This document shows, one piece after another, positions 30,899 to 40,947 of a stretch of 64,000 nt of DNA. Source of the DNA: CADCTQ01 sp963844325. GTDB lineage: Bacteria > Bacteroidota > Bacteroidia > Cytophagales > 172606-1. The stretch covers positions 868,001 to 932,000 of the forward strand of contig CAWJNV010000002.1 of assembly GCA_963844325.1 (NCBI GenBank). Direction: 5' to 3'. The position numbers and the translations under genes were made by a program. The notes beneath the pieces are model-generated. The model ran no database searches. It was not told where the DNA came from and saw only the letters and a list, made by a program, of their open reading frames with translations. Position 1 is the first letter of the stretch, and each line of letters begins with the position of its first letter.

Positions 30899-33800
30899 AT
30901 GCATCACACCTGTACAAACGTTACTGCGCGGAACGAACTCGTGCCTTACCCCCGGCTCTACCGGGTCATTCCGCTCATCTTATGGCTGGCTTTGTGCCTG
31001 GTTTCCGGTAAAGCCGCCGCCCAGCAGTATACGGCCGATTTTACGGCGGCCCCCACGCTGATTGATTACCCGGGGGTACCCTCCTGGAAACAGACGGCAG
31101 AAGTAACGCTGGGTGGTACCGTATACCAGGTCTCGAATGGCGGGAACGGGGGATGGCAGCACATGACCACGGGAGGCAACGGCAACAGTGGCAGCATTTT
31201 CTACAGTACGGCGGCCACCGTTTCGGTAACCATCAAGCGCAAGGACAATGCCCCTTTTATCTTTAACGGGGCCTGGTTGCGGTACACCAATTCGACCAAC
31301 GCTGCTTTTTATCCGCCGCCCTACCTTACCGTTACGTACGTCGGGGCCATTCCGGCTACATCGACGGAAACGTACGCGGACAATACGACCATTGTGCTCA
31401 GTAAAAACGTAACCGTTTCGCACGTCATCTTTTCCTTTTCGGGTTTGTTCGATTTGTACTTCGACGACCTGATTGTCAGCGCGGCGGCGCCCACCCTCGC
31501 GACCGTGGGTACCAATGTCATCAACCAGTTCTCCAATACCACGGCCTTGGTGGGGGGCAGCGTTACGCAGGACGGCAACACGACGGTGACCGAAAGAGGG
31601 ATCGTGTACAATACGACCGGTACCCCTACGCTTGCCGACACGAAAGTGGCGATCGGCACCGGCACGGGCACCTACTCGCAAACAATCAGCGGGTTGACCA
31701 GCGGCCTTACCCATTACGTGCGGGCGTACGCCACCAACTCGGTCGGCACGGCCTACGGCAATGTGAGTCAGTTCGCCACGGCCGGACCGTTTACCCTCGC
31801 CCAGGCGCACAACTTCAATTCCAACTGGGTCAATACGAGCAACCAACCCTCGCCTTTTACCAAATACGTGGAGGGATGGGACGTAACGGCTACCAGCACG
31901 GCCGGCAGCAACGCTTCGGTCTTGCGCGCCGCCACTACCGGCATCAACAGTCCGCTCGAAGGAGTTGCATCGCTGCGCGCCGCGGTGGCAACCGCCGCCG
32001 CCGACCTGCTTTCGATGGGACTCAAAGTGAGCACCGGGGAGGCTTTCGACCTGCAAAGCTTCCGGCTCCGCTACAATACCCGCACGGCCGGTACCTCCTT
32101 CGGGACGATCACCGTGACGGGTTACAAAGCGGGCGTGCCGGTAGCCGGGGCCGTAACGAGCCTGACGGGCCTGATGCCCAGTACCACCAACGCCGGCTAC
32201 GCCACGTTTGACCTCTCGGCCAACAACAGTTTTAATGACATTGACGAATTCCGGATCACGGCGGCGGATTCGCCCAACGCCGCCCGGCTGCTTAACGTGG
32301 ACATCGACGTAGTAACCGTGCAGAACCCGTCGGCCGCGGCCACGGCCCCGACCGTAACGGCCTCGGCGGCAAGTGCCGTGACGAGCAGTTCGGCCCTGCT
32401 GGGCGGAGAGGTAACGGCGGCCGGCAGCACGGCCGTGACGGAAAGAGGCATCGTGTACAACACCACTGGCACGCCCACTACCGCCGACGTCAAAGTAGCG
32501 GTCGGATCGGGAACCGGGACTTTTTCGCAGGCGGTGACGGGCCTGACCGCCAACACCACGTACTACGCCAGGGCGTACGCGATCAACGGGGCCGGCACTT
32601 CGTACAGTGCCACCACCATTACGTTCACGACCACCAAACAGGACCAGACGATCACTTTTAACGCCCTGCCGGCCAAGACCTTCGGGGATGCGGCCTTTGG
32701 GTTAACGGCTTCGGCTTCTTCCGGACTGGCTGTTGCCTACGCCAGTTCCAACCTGGCGGTAGCGACCATTTCCGGCAGTACGGTTACCGTTGTTGGCGCG
32801 GGCTCCACCACCATCACGGCTACGCAGACGGGCAACGCGCAGTACAACGCCGCGCCGGCCATCCCCCAGGTCCTGCTGGTCCGGGCTGTTCCCGTGCTGG
32901 CCGCCATTGGCAGCAAAACCGGCAACGAACTGGCCGCCCTGGCTTTCACGGCTTCGGCGACCGACGCCGATGCACCGGCCGGCACGCTGACCTACGCCCT
33001 GGCGAACGCGGCGACGGGTACGTACCCCACCGGCGCGGCCATCGATGCGGCGACCGGAGCCTTCTCCTGGACGCCCACCGAAGCCCAGGGGCCGGGCGTG
33101 TACCGGGTGAAAGTAGTTGTGTCGGACGGTACCCTGACCGACGAAGAAGAAATCGAACTGACGGTTGGGGAAGTGAATGCGGCCCCGGTACTGGCCGCCA
33201 TCGGCAACCGTACGACGACCCAACTGGCTACCGTAGCCTTTACCGCTTCGGCGGCCGATGCCGATGCGCCGGCCAATGCACTGACCTACAGCCTGGCTAA
33301 CCCGGCGACGGGTACGTATCCTACCGGCGCGGCCATTACCGCGGCCGGTACCTTCTCCTGGACGCCCGCGGCGGCCCAGGTGGGCGTTTTCCGGGTAAAG
33401 GTCGTGGTGACCGACAACGGCACGCCGGCCGGGTCGGACGAGGAAGAAATCCAGATTACCGTTGGGGATACCCAACGCCCCACCCTCCTTACCAAAAATA
33501 TAACCGCAACGCTTTCGGCCGGCGGTGCCGTAAGTGTGGTGCCGGCTGACGCAGACGGCGGCAGTACGGACAACGGCGGCGCCTTCACCCTCAGGTTTGC
33601 CGTGTACGGCGAAGTCGCCGAAGGGGGAACCCTCACCCTGACGGCCCCGGCCGGCGCGGTGTTCGACGGGGTGGTTTTTGCCAGTTACGGCACGGCCACG
33701 GGCACCAACGGCAACTACGCGACCGGCGGGTGCCACGCCCCGGGCACCAAAGCCCTGGTGGAAAATGCCTTACTGGGCCGGAACACCGGCTCCATTTCCG

Positions 33801-36800
33801 CTACCAACGGCCTGTTCGGTGACCCGTGCGGGGGTACGTTCAAAAAGCTGGTCGTCGTGGCTACCTACACCACGGCTGCGGCCAACCGGATTGATTACAA
33901 CTGTACCGATGCCGGGAGCAGAGGGGTAACCCTGCTGGGCCTGGATGCGGCCGGCAACTACGCCGTGGCCCCGGCTGCGGTGACCGTGACCGATGCCCAG
34001 AGCCCGTTCCTGACCGTAGCCGCTGACATAACGACCGTCAACGACGAAGCTTCCGCCGGCGCGGTAGTCACCTACGCCGCCCCGGTTGCGGCCGACAATT
34101 GTGCCGGCTTTACCCTCACCCAAACCGCCGGGCTGCCCAGCGGCGCCACCTTCCCGGCCGGGGTCACCACCAATACGTTCCGGGTAAGCGATGCATCCGG
34201 GAATGTCACCACCAAAAGCTTTACCGTCACGGTAAACACCATCAACCGGGCGCCGGTGCTGGCCGCCGTCGGCAGCAAGTCCGGGGATGAAAATGCCCCG
34301 TTAAGCTTTACCGTTGCGGGGGCCGATACCGACGTGCCGGCCAACACGCTCTCCTATTCGCTGGCGGCTCCGGCTGCCGGTGTTTTCCCCGCAGGAGCAG
34401 CCATTGATGCGGCGACCGGTGCGTTCACCTGGACGCCCACCGAAGCGCAGGGCGGCACCGTGTACCGGGCAAAAGTAGTAGTGACCGACAATGGTACGCC
34501 CGCGCTTACCGACGAAGAAGAAATCCAGATTACCGTCGGCGAAGTAAACGTAGTCCCCGTGCTGGCTTCCATCGGGAGCAAAACGGTGGACGAAATGACG
34601 GTCCTCTCTTTCACGGCTTCGGCCGCTGATGCCGACCTGCCGGCCAATGCGCTTACCTATTCACTGGCGACCCCGGCAACCGGCACTTTCCCCGCGGGAG
34701 CTACCGTGGATGCAAATACCGGCCAGTTCGCATGGACGCCCGGCGAGTTGCAAGGACCCGGCGTGTACCGGGTAAAAGTACTCGTGTCGGACGGTGCCTT
34801 GACGGACGAAGAAGAAATCGAACTCACGGTGAATGAAGTAAACCAAGCCCCGGTACTGGCCGCCATCGGCGCCAAAACGGTGGCGGAAGGCGCCTTGCTC
34901 ACCTTTACGGCAAATGCCACTGATGCCGACGTACCCGCCTCCGGCGTGCAGTACAGCCTGGGCGGCGTAGTGCCGGCCGGCGCAACTATTGATGCCGCAA
35001 CGGGGGCATTCACCTGGACGCCCACCGAAACGCAGGGGCCGCACGCCTATACGTTTACGGTCGTCGCATCCGACGGCACGCTGACCGACGAAGAAGAAAT
35101 CACCGTGACGGTGAGCGAAGTAAACGTAGCGCCGGTGCTGGCTGCGATTGGCAACCAGTCCGTGGACGAAGGCACGATGCTCACCTTTACCGCCTCGGCG
35201 ACCGACGACGACCGGCCGGCCGATGCGGTGCCCATCTTTATTCCGCTGGAAGCTACGTCGCAACTGCCCAACGTGCTGACCTTCAGTTTGTCGGGAACCG
35301 TTCCCGCCGGGGCCGCCATCAACGCATCGACGGGCGAATTTACCTGGACGCCCGCGGAAGCCCAGGGCCCGGGTAGCTATACCTTTACGGTAGCCGTATC
35401 CGACGGCTCGCTCACCGACGAAGAAGAAATCACCGTAACGGTGGGCGAGGTAAACCTGGCCCCCGTACTGGCTTCGGTTGGCAACCAGGTCGTAGACGAA
35501 GTGACGACGCTCTCCTTTACCGCTTCGGCCGTTGACGTGGACCTGCCGGCCAACCCGCTTACGTACGCCCTCACGGGAACCGTACCGGCCGGCGCAAGCA
35601 TCGACGCATCGACGGGTGCATTCGCCTGGACGCCGACCGAAACGCAAGGACCGGGCAGCTACACCTTTACGGTAGCTGTATCCGACGGCACGCTGACCGA
35701 CGAAGAGGAAATCACCGTGACGGTGGATGAAGTAAACCTGGCCCCGGTGCTGACGCTGATTGGGGGCAAAACGGTGGATGAATTGACCGAACTCTCTTTC
35801 GCGGCTTCGGCCACCGACGACGACCTGCCGGCCAATGCACTCTCCTATTCGCTGGCGGCTCCGGCCTCGGGCACCTACCCGACCGGGGCGGTCATTACCG
35901 CGGCGGGAGGGTTTAGCTGGACCCCCACCGAAACGCAGGGACCCGGCGCGTACCGGGTGAAAGTAGTCGTGTCGGACGGCACGCTCACGGACGAAGAAGA
36001 AATCGAACTCGCGGTGAATGAAGTGAACCTGGCGCCCGCATTTACCTCCCAGCCCGTGCTTTCCGTCGTGGAAGACACGCCCTACGCCTACCCGGTAATG
36101 GCGGCCGACGGCGATTCTCCGGCCAACGTGCTTACCCTGGCGGCCCCGGGCCTGCCCGCGTGGCTGACGTTCGACCCCGCCACCGGCGTGCTTTCGGGTA
36201 CGCCCGAAAATGCCCAGGTCGGCGTGCACCCCATCGTCCTTACGGTGACCGACGGGATGCGTACCGTCGAGCAAACCTTTTCGCTCGAAGTGCGCAACCA
36301 CAACGACGCCCCCGTGATCGCGGTCGGCTCGGCCGTGGTAAACAACCTGACCGTAGCCGAGGACCAGCCGCTGAGCGTGTCTTTCGAGGTAGGCGACGTG
36401 GATTCGCCGCTCTCCGCCCTGCAGGTACGCGCGGCTTCCAGCAATGCGGCGCTGGTACCCGTATCCGCGATTTCCTTCGCCGGAACCGGCAACACCCGCA
36501 CGGTACGCTTTACGCCCCTGCCCGACACGTTCGGCGGCCCGCTGACCCTGACCCTTGAGGTAAGCGACGGGGAGTTGACGGCCAGTACTTCTTTCCAGGT
36601 CACGGTGCTGCCGGTGAACGACGCCCCCACGGTACATCCCGTTGCGGAGGTGGAACTGCGCATCAACAGCCCCGCCCAGGCCCTGACGCTGACCGGGATC
36701 AGTGCCGGCCCGGCCAACGAAAGCGACCAGCAACTGGCCCTGTCCGTCCAGTCCGACGACCTGGTGATGATTCCCGCGGCCGACATTGTGTACCACGGCG

Positions 36801-37252
36801 ACGGCACGGCCACCCTGCGCTTTACGCCTGCCCAGAGCCAGACGCTGACCGGTCCGGCCACGCTGACGGTGACGATCCGGGACAACGGGGGCCGCGAAAG
36901 GGACGGGGAAGATACCCGGCAACTCATCATCCCGGTCCGCTTCCTGCCTACCAACAACGCGGTGTTCATGCCCAACCTGTTTACGCCCAACGGCGACCTG
37001 AGCAACGACCGGTTGACGGTGATGGGCGAAGGCATTGAGCGGATCACGTTCCGGATCTTCGACAAGAAAGGCACGATGGTATACGAAGCCAGGGACGTGC
37101 AGGAAGCCACTACCCGCGGCTGGGACGGTACCTACCGGGGAGAAACCCTGCCCGCCGGCGTGTACACCTGGCAGATCGTGGGGGCGTTCCTGGATGGTTC
37201 TTCCCTGCACTACCAGGGCAAAAAGGCCGGCAGCGTACTGCTTTCCCGGTAA
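30899..37252 (+). CDS. Giant T9SS-secreted multidomain adhesin
   Basis: A 2117-residue surface protein. After a signal peptide (cleaved near KAAAQQ, residue 41), I see: two FN3-like repeats (about 198-296 and 483-579) with VTERGIVYNTTGTPT; an MBG/Ig-like domain (581-663); two cadherin/He_PIG-like repeats of about 96 residues (664-857) with APVLAAIG and FSWTPTEAQGPGVYRVKVVV; a SUEL/galactose-lectin-like domain (about 909-1012, VVFASYGTATGT, CHAPGTKALVE); a HYR-like domain (1029-1114); six more cadherin-like repeats (1118-1711); diverged repeats; and a CHU_C-type T9SS sorting domain (2020-2117, MPNLFTPNGDLSNDRLTV). It probably mediates adhesion to glycans or other cells. The PorP/SprF gene follows 36 bp later. 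Confidence 0.93.
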   Translation: MHHTCTNVTARNELVPYPRLYRVIPLILWLALCLVSGKAAAQQYTADFTAAPTLIDYPGVPSWKQTAEVTLGGTVYQVSNGGNGGWQHMTTGGNGNSGSIFYSTAATVSVTIKRKDNAPFIFNGAWLRYTNSTNAAFYPPPYLTVTYVGAIPATSTETYADNTTIVLSKNVTVSHVIFSFSGLFDLYFDDLIVSAAAPTLATVGTNVINQFSNTTALVGGSVTQDGNTTVTERGIVYNTTGTPTLADTKVAIGTGTGTYSQTISGLTSGLTHYVRAYATNSVGTAYGNVSQFATAGPFTLAQAHNFNSNWVNTSNQPSPFTKYVEGWDVTATSTAGSNASVLRAATTGINSPLEGVASLRAAVATAAADLLSMGLKVSTGEAFDLQSFRLRYNTRTAGTSFGTITVTGYKAGVPVAGAVTSLTGLMPSTTNAGYATFDLSANNSFNDIDEFRITAADSPNAARLLNVDIDVVTVQNPSAAATAPTVTASAASAVTSSSALLGGEVTAAGSTAVTERGIVYNTTGTPTTADVKVAVGSGTGTFSQAVTGLTANTTYYARAYAINGAGTSYSATTITFTTTKQDQTITFNALPAKTFGDAAFGLTASASSGLAVAYASSNLAVATISGSTVTVVGAGSTTITATQTGNAQYNAAPAIPQVLLVRAVPVLAAIGSKTGNELAALAFTASATDADAPAGTLTYALANAATGTYPTGAAIDAATGAFSWTPTEAQGPGVYRVKVVVSDGTLTDEEEIELTVGEVNAAPVLAAIGNRTTTQLATVAFTASAADADAPANALTYSLANPATGTYPTGAAITAAGTFSWTPAAAQVGVFRVKVVVTDNGTPAGSDEEEIQITVGDTQRPTLLTKNITATLSAGGAVSVVPADADGGSTDNGGAFTLRFAVYGEVAEGGTLTLTAPAGAVFDGVVFASYGTATGTNGNYATGGCHAPGTKALVENALLGRNTGSISATNGLFGDPCGGTFKKLVVVATYTTAAANRIDYNCTDAGSRGVTLLGLDAAGNYAVAPAAVTVTDAQSPFLTVAADITTVNDEASAGAVVTYAAPVAADNCAGFTLTQTAGLPSGATFPAGVTTNTFRVSDASGNVTTKSFTVTVNTINRAPVLAAVGSKSGDENAPLSFTVAGADTDVPANTLSYSLAAPAAGVFPAGAAIDAATGAFTWTPTEAQGGTVYRAKVVVTDNGTPALTDEEEIQITVGEVNVVPVLASIGSKTVDEMTVLSFTASAADADLPANALTYSLATPATGTFPAGATVDANTGQFAWTPGELQGPGVYRVKVLVSDGALTDEEEIELTVNEVNQAPVLAAIGAKTVAEGALLTFTANATDADVPASGVQYSLGGVVPAGATIDAATGAFTWTPTETQGPHAYTFTVVASDGTLTDEEEITVTVSEVNVAPVLAAIGNQSVDEGTMLTFTASATDDDRPADAVPIFIPLEATSQLPNVLTFSLSGTVPAGAAINASTGEFTWTPAEAQGPGSYTFTVAVSDGSLTDEEEITVTVGEVNLAPVLASVGNQVVDEVTTLSFTASAVDVDLPANPLTYALTGTVPAGASIDASTGAFAWTPTETQGPGSYTFTVAVSDGTLTDEEEITVTVDEVNLAPVLTLIGGKTVDELTELSFAASATDDDLPANALSYSLAAPASGTYPTGAVITAAGGFSWTPTETQGPGAYRVKVVVSDGTLTDEEEIELAVNEVNLAPAFTSQPVLSVVEDTPYAYPVMAADGDSPANVLTLAAPGLPAWLTFDPATGVLSGTPENAQVGVHPIVLTVTDGMRTVEQTFSLEVRNHNDAPVIAVGSAVVNNLTVAEDQPLSVSFEVGDVDSPLSALQVRAASSNAALVPVSAISFAGTGNTRTVRFTPLPDTFGGPLTLTLEVSDGELTASTSFQVTVLPVNDAPTVHPVAEVELRINSPAQALTLTGISAGPANESDQQLALSVQSDDLVMIPAADIVYHGDGTATLRFTPAQSQTLTGPATLTVTIRDNGGRERDGEDTRQLIIPVRFLPTNNAVFMPNLFTPNGDLSNDRLTVMGEGIERITFRIFDKKGTMVYEARDVQEATTRGWDGTYRGETLPAGVYTWQIVGAFLDGSSLHYQGKKAGSVLLSR

Positions 37253-37288
37253 TTTCTACTTCAGCGTATTTAACTCATCAGATAAGCA

Positions 37289-38872
37289 ATGTTTACCAAA
37301 AATATAAGTGCTCTTTTGGGCTGCCTGGGTCTGGCAATGCTGCTGGGCACGGCGGCGCGGGCCCAGAACATGTACTATTCGCAGTACCTGCGCACCCCGC
37401 TGTTCAACAACCCGACCGACGTCGCCGCGGGCAATGCCCGCCAGGTGATCCTGTCGTACCGCAGGCAGGGCACCGGCGAGGAAGACAACGTCATTACGCC
37501 CTCCCTGACCTACGCCCAGCCCTTCCTGAGCCGGGAGACGGACCGGAAATGGGGCGGCGTGGGCCTTGCCGTGGTGCACGAGAAAGCCGGGTATGAGGGC
37601 ATGTTGCAGCACGCCGGGGCCGTGGCCGCCTACGCCCACCACGTGTACCTGAGCGACCGGTTCACCTTCAGCGGGGGCCTGCAACTGGGTTTGTTCCGGC
37701 GGGGCCTCGACCTGAGCCGTATCACCACCGGCAGCCAGTACGTGAACGGCGCGCATGATCCGGGCGCCGCGCTGGGCGAAAACCTGACGGCGGGAACGCG
37801 TACCTACCTTACCATTGCGCCGGGCGTCAGCTGGGCGGCTCTGGATGAGGCCGGTGAGAACAAGGCGTTCCTGGGCGTGGCGCTGTTCAATGCCAACCGG
37901 CCCGATGCTTCCTTTACCGAAAAAGCCGACCGGATGGCAACCAACCTGGTGCTCAACGGCGGCTACCGACTGCTGCGGAAAGGGGCGTTTGACTTTACGC
38001 CCACCTTCCGCTACATCCGGGAGCGGAGTTCGAGCCAGACCAACATCGGGGCATTGTCCCGGTTCAATTTCGAGTCGGCGGGCGGCCCCCTGAAAGCGGG
38101 CGGCATCGGGCTGGGCACGTGGTACAGCGTCAACAACGCGGCCATTGTAAGCCTGGAAATCACCCAGCCCAGCTATTTCATCAACTTCAGTTATGACCTG
38201 CCGGCCACCAACAAGACCGTGAGCCGGCGCGTGACCAACGCGGTAGAAGTATCCATCGGCTGGACGATGGACCTGAAGGCCAAACGGAAGGCCCGGAAGG
38301 AACCCGCCGGCGAGGCCCGTCAAGCACCGGCCCCCGCCCGGCAGGAACCGGCGCCCGACCAGGCAGCGCCGGACGGGCAGCCCGCCGACCGCACGGATAA
38401 CCAACCGGCTGCTACGAGTCAACCCCCTGCTACGAGCCAACCCGATGCTACTACCGGCCAGACCCGGCAGCAGGATAGCCAGGAAGCGCCGCGGGCACCC
38501 CAAGCGGCTGCCAGGCTGACGCCGGCGGAGCAAAAAACGCTTAGCCGCCAGGCCAGCTTTGCCTTGGGCAGCAGCGAACTCAGCCCGGCTTCCGAGCAAC
38601 TGGTTGCCGAAATCAAAGCCGTACTCGATGCGCATCCCGACCAGGTGCTCCAAATCAGCGGCCACACCTGTAACATCGGTACCGATGCGGTCAACCAGAA
38701 AGTATCCCTGGAGCGGGCAGAGCGGGTAAAAAGTAGCTTGATCCAGAAGGGCATTGCGGCGGACCGCATCCGGACGGTGGGCCACAGCGACAAATACCCC
38801 ATCGCCAGCAATGCGACCGAAGCCGGCCGCCGGAAGAATCGCCGCGTTGAGTTTAAACTTCTCGCCGAGTAA
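37289..38872 (+). CDS. PorP/SprF outer-membrane protein fused to OmpA domain
   Basis: A 527-residue protein. It has a signal peptide ending near AARAQ, then a PorP/SprF barrel (about 25-330: NMYYSQYLRTPLFNNPTDVA, TRTYLTIAPGVSW, SLEITQPSYFINFSYDLP). A Pro/Gln/Ala-rich linker follows (about 335-415), then an OmpA-like peptidoglycan-binding domain (SGHTCNIGTDAVNQKVSLER, RKNRRVEFKLL). PorP/SprF proteins help retain or secrete T9SS CHU_C-type adhesins, and this gene follows such an adhesin directly. The fused OmpA domain would tie the barrel to the cell wall, replacing a separate protein. Its C-terminus is followed by a strong terminator. Confidence 0.93.
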   Translation: MFTKNISALLGCLGLAMLLGTAARAQNMYYSQYLRTPLFNNPTDVAAGNARQVILSYRRQGTGEEDNVITPSLTYAQPFLSRETDRKWGGVGLAVVHEKAGYEGMLQHAGAVAAYAHHVYLSDRFTFSGGLQLGLFRRGLDLSRITTGSQYVNGAHDPGAALGENLTAGTRTYLTIAPGVSWAALDEAGENKAFLGVALFNANRPDASFTEKADRMATNLVLNGGYRLLRKGAFDFTPTFRYIRERSSSQTNIGALSRFNFESAGGPLKAGGIGLGTWYSVNNAAIVSLEITQPSYFINFSYDLPATNKTVSRRVTNAVEVSIGWTMDLKAKRKARKEPAGEARQAPAPARQEPAPDQAAPDGQPADRTDNQPAATSQPPATSQPDATTGQTRQQDSQEAPRAPQAAARLTPAEQKTLSRQASFALGSSELSPASEQLVAEIKAVLDAHPDQVLQISGHTCNIGTDAVNQKVSLERAERVKSSLIQKGIAADRIRTVGHSDKYPIASNATEAGRRKNRRVEFKLLAE

Positions 38873-38990
38873 CGCCGGGATTCAACGGGCGAATCGGAGA
38901 GATGGGAGGATATTGAGTTGATGAGGAAGACGTTGTTGCCAACCCAATCCGTACACTCCCTCTCGTAGCGGTGCAAAAGCAATAGGTGCT

Positions 38991-39027
38991 TACCCTGGAT
39001 AGAAACGTCTATCCAGGGTATTTTTTT
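38991..39027 (+). terminator. Intrinsic terminator of the adhesin operon
   Basis: A perfect 12-bp stem TACCCTGGATAG / CTATCCAGGGTA with a 6-nt loop, followed by seven T. It lies about 120 bp after the PorP/SprF stop codon. Confidence 0.92.
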
Positions 39028-39144
39028 GCTCTCTTCGGCCTGAAAGCATGGAATGCGTCGATCAGTCTGCTCAAGCGTCCACGCCTTGTGCGGTCGAATA
39101 AGTAATTGGAAAATGAGGTTGGGGTAGCCCACGGTTCACCTCCA

Positions 39145-39170
39145 TAGCCCACGGTTTCAACCGTGGGCTA
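39145..39170. repeat. TAGCCCACGG palindromic repeat
   Basis: A perfect 10-bp hairpin TAGCCCACGG-TTTCAA-CCGTGGGCTA, with an extra half copy (GTAGCCCACGG) 20 bp to its left. There is no T tract on either strand, so it is more likely a dispersed palindromic repeat than a terminator. Confidence 0.7.
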
Positions 39171-39250
39171 TCAATGCCTCCCTACCCCTGCGGGCAGGAG
39201 TTGCGCAAAAACCGGAAGCGAAGGCCGGGCTGTTCCCCAAAGGCGGGCCG

Positions 39251-40156
39251 CTAAAAAGGCAGCTTCACGCCGTACACGGGAATCCTGGTGCGAAACTGCT
39301 CCCGCAGCCTGCCCAGCAACTCCTCCGTACCCTTGTTCACGACCGGGCGGCCGTCAATCTCCCGTACGGGCGTGAGTTCGCCCATCGTGCCGGTGGTAAA
39401 CACTTCATCCGCGTTGTAAAACTCGGTCAGCGACAGATTCTTCTCCTGCACCGGAATGCCCATTTCCCGGGCCATGTCGAGCACCAGCTGCCGCGTGATG
39501 CCCGGCAGGCACGCATCGGCGTGCGGCGTAAGCAGAATGCCCCGGCGGACCATAAACAGGTTGGTCGCGTTGGTTTCGGCCACGAACCCGTCCGCATCGA
39601 GCATGACGGCGTCGTCGGCCCCGGCCACGTTGGCTTCTATTTTCGCCAGGATGTTGTTGAGCAGGTTGTTGTGGTGAATCTTGGAATCGAGGAACTGCGG
39701 GTTGTTGCGCCGGACCGAACTGGTGGTGAGCCGGACGCCCTGCTGGTTGTCGTACACGGGCGGCTTCCATTCGGCCAGTACGATCAGCGTGCATCCCTGC
39801 TGGTTGAGCCGGGGGTCCATGCCCGAAGTGATTTTTTCGCCGCGGGTCAGCGTAAGCCGGATGTGGGCCCCGTCACGCATGCCATTGGCCCGGAGGGTCG
39901 CAAAAACGGCCTCCGTAATCGCTTCCCGGGAAGGCACGTTGCGGAAGGCCAGGGCGTGGGCCGAATCGAGCATCCGGTCGATGTGCTGGCCGAGCATAAA
40001 CGCGTACCCGTCGTAAATGCGGATGCCTTCCCAAACGGCGTCGCCGCCCTGCACGACGCTGTCGAACACGGAAACTTTGGCATCCTGCCGGGGGAGCAAC
40101 TGCCCGTTCACCCAGATGTTGAGGTCGGCATTGCGGGGGTTGTACTGTTGTTGCAT
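39251..40156 (-). CDS. Class IV PLP-dependent aminotransferase (BCAT/DAAT-like)
   Basis: A 301-residue fold-type IV aminotransferase. Visible segments are VWEGIRIYDG near the N-terminus, the PLP-Lys region FLDSKIHHNNLLNNILAKIEA, AVMLDADGFVAETNATNLF and the C-terminal EVFTTGTMGELTPV. It may be a branched-chain amino-acid aminotransferase, a D-amino-acid aminotransferase or an aminodeoxychorismate lyase relative; the ETNATN segment favours the first two. It is cytoplasmic. It is last in a leftward run after a sulfotransferase-like gene (54 bp) and an M1 peptidase gene. Confidence 0.9.
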   Translation of the reverse strand: MQQQYNPRNADLNIWVNGQLLPRQDAKVSVFDSVVQGGDAVWEGIRIYDGYAFMLGQHIDRMLDSAHALAFRNVPSREAITEAVFATLRANGMRDGAHIRLTLTRGEKITSGMDPRLNQQGCTLIVLAEWKPPVYDNQQGVRLTTSSVRRNNPQFLDSKIHHNNLLNNILAKIEANVAGADDAVMLDADGFVAETNATNLFMVRRGILLTPHADACLPGITRQLVLDMAREMGIPVQEKNLSLTEFYNADEVFTTGTMGELTPVREIDGRPVVNKGTEELLGRLREQFRTRIPVYGVKLPF

Positions 40157-40210
40157 GGGTATACCAGGAGGAGAAGGATTAAACGGATCAATCGGAGGAT
40201 GTTGGTTTGA

Positions 40211-40924
40211 TCAGGGCGTAATGGCGTGCTGGCGCAGTTGGTGATAGTAAGGCAAAGCCGCGGCGTACACCGGCTCCAGGTGAGGCGGTACCTGGACCAC
40301 CCCGGGGTCGGGCGGGAGAAACCCCGTGGACTGATGGACGTTGGCGTACCAGTGCCGGGCCCAGACGCCGTCTTCCGGCCGCGGTCCGGCGGGCCAGCGC
40401 AGCATCTTTTCGGTAAACGGAATGCCCAACGCCCCGCACAGTTTCGTGAGCACGCCTTCCGGGTTTTTGCGCACTTCGTTGCCGTCCAGCACGAGGGGGG
40501 ATTGGCCGGCCGCCGCCAGTTGCCCGAACAGGTCGGCCTGGTGCCGCAGGCCAATGTCGGCCAGCGTGGGCTGCGTTCTGACCTTGGCGTACGAAACCAG
40601 CATGGGCGCCGGGTCGCGGATCAGGAACACGTTGCGGTATTGACCCATCCGGCGGTAGTCGAAGCCATCCAGGTGGTGGGCCATGTTCTTGACGAAGACC
40701 AGCCCCTTTTCCGCTTCCTGCCTTTCGATCTGCCCGAAAATGCCCGCCGGATCGAGCGGCATGGACGCGATGATCTCCTCCCGGCCCGGGTGGTCGATGC
40801 CCGTGCGGTCCAGGAAAAAGCCGTAAAAAGGCTCGTCCATTACTACCGTGTCCGGCCGCTGGGCGAATGAATACATCAACGCCGTGGAAATGTTGCGCGG
40901 GCCGGCAATCAGGTGAATGACCAT
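40211..40924 (-). CDS. Sulfotransferase-like P-loop protein
   Basis: A 237-residue protein with the PAPS-type P-loop near its start (IHLIAGPRNISTALMYSFAQ) and a downstream NVFLIRDPAPMLVSYAK segment resembling the 3'-phosphate-binding motif of sulfotransferases. The C-terminal half (GVLTKLCGALGIPFTEKMLR) also fits the family. It may transfer sulfate from PAPS, or be a P-loop relative with another role. It sits 23 bp after an M1 peptidase gene and 54 bp before a class IV aminotransferase gene on the same strand. As I recall, plants carry proteins that fuse these last two domains. Confidence 0.83.
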   Translation of the reverse strand: MVIHLIAGPRNISTALMYSFAQRPDTVVMDEPFYGFFLDRTGIDHPGREEIIASMPLDPAGIFGQIERQEAEKGLVFVKNMAHHLDGFDYRRMGQYRNVFLIRDPAPMLVSYAKVRTQPTLADIGLRHQADLFGQLAAAGQSPLVLDGNEVRKNPEGVLTKLCGALGIPFTEKMLRWPAGPRPEDGVWARHWYANVHQSTGFLPPDPGVVQVPPHLEPVYAAALPYYHQLRQHAITP

Positions 40925-40947
40925 AATGGAAGGTAAGAAGTTGTTGG

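Noticed and set aside
39145..39170. Terminator of the leftward aminotransferase gene
   Set aside because: A perfect hairpin, but no T tract on either side in the direction of transcription, and a partial second copy is adjacent, as in dispersed palindromes.
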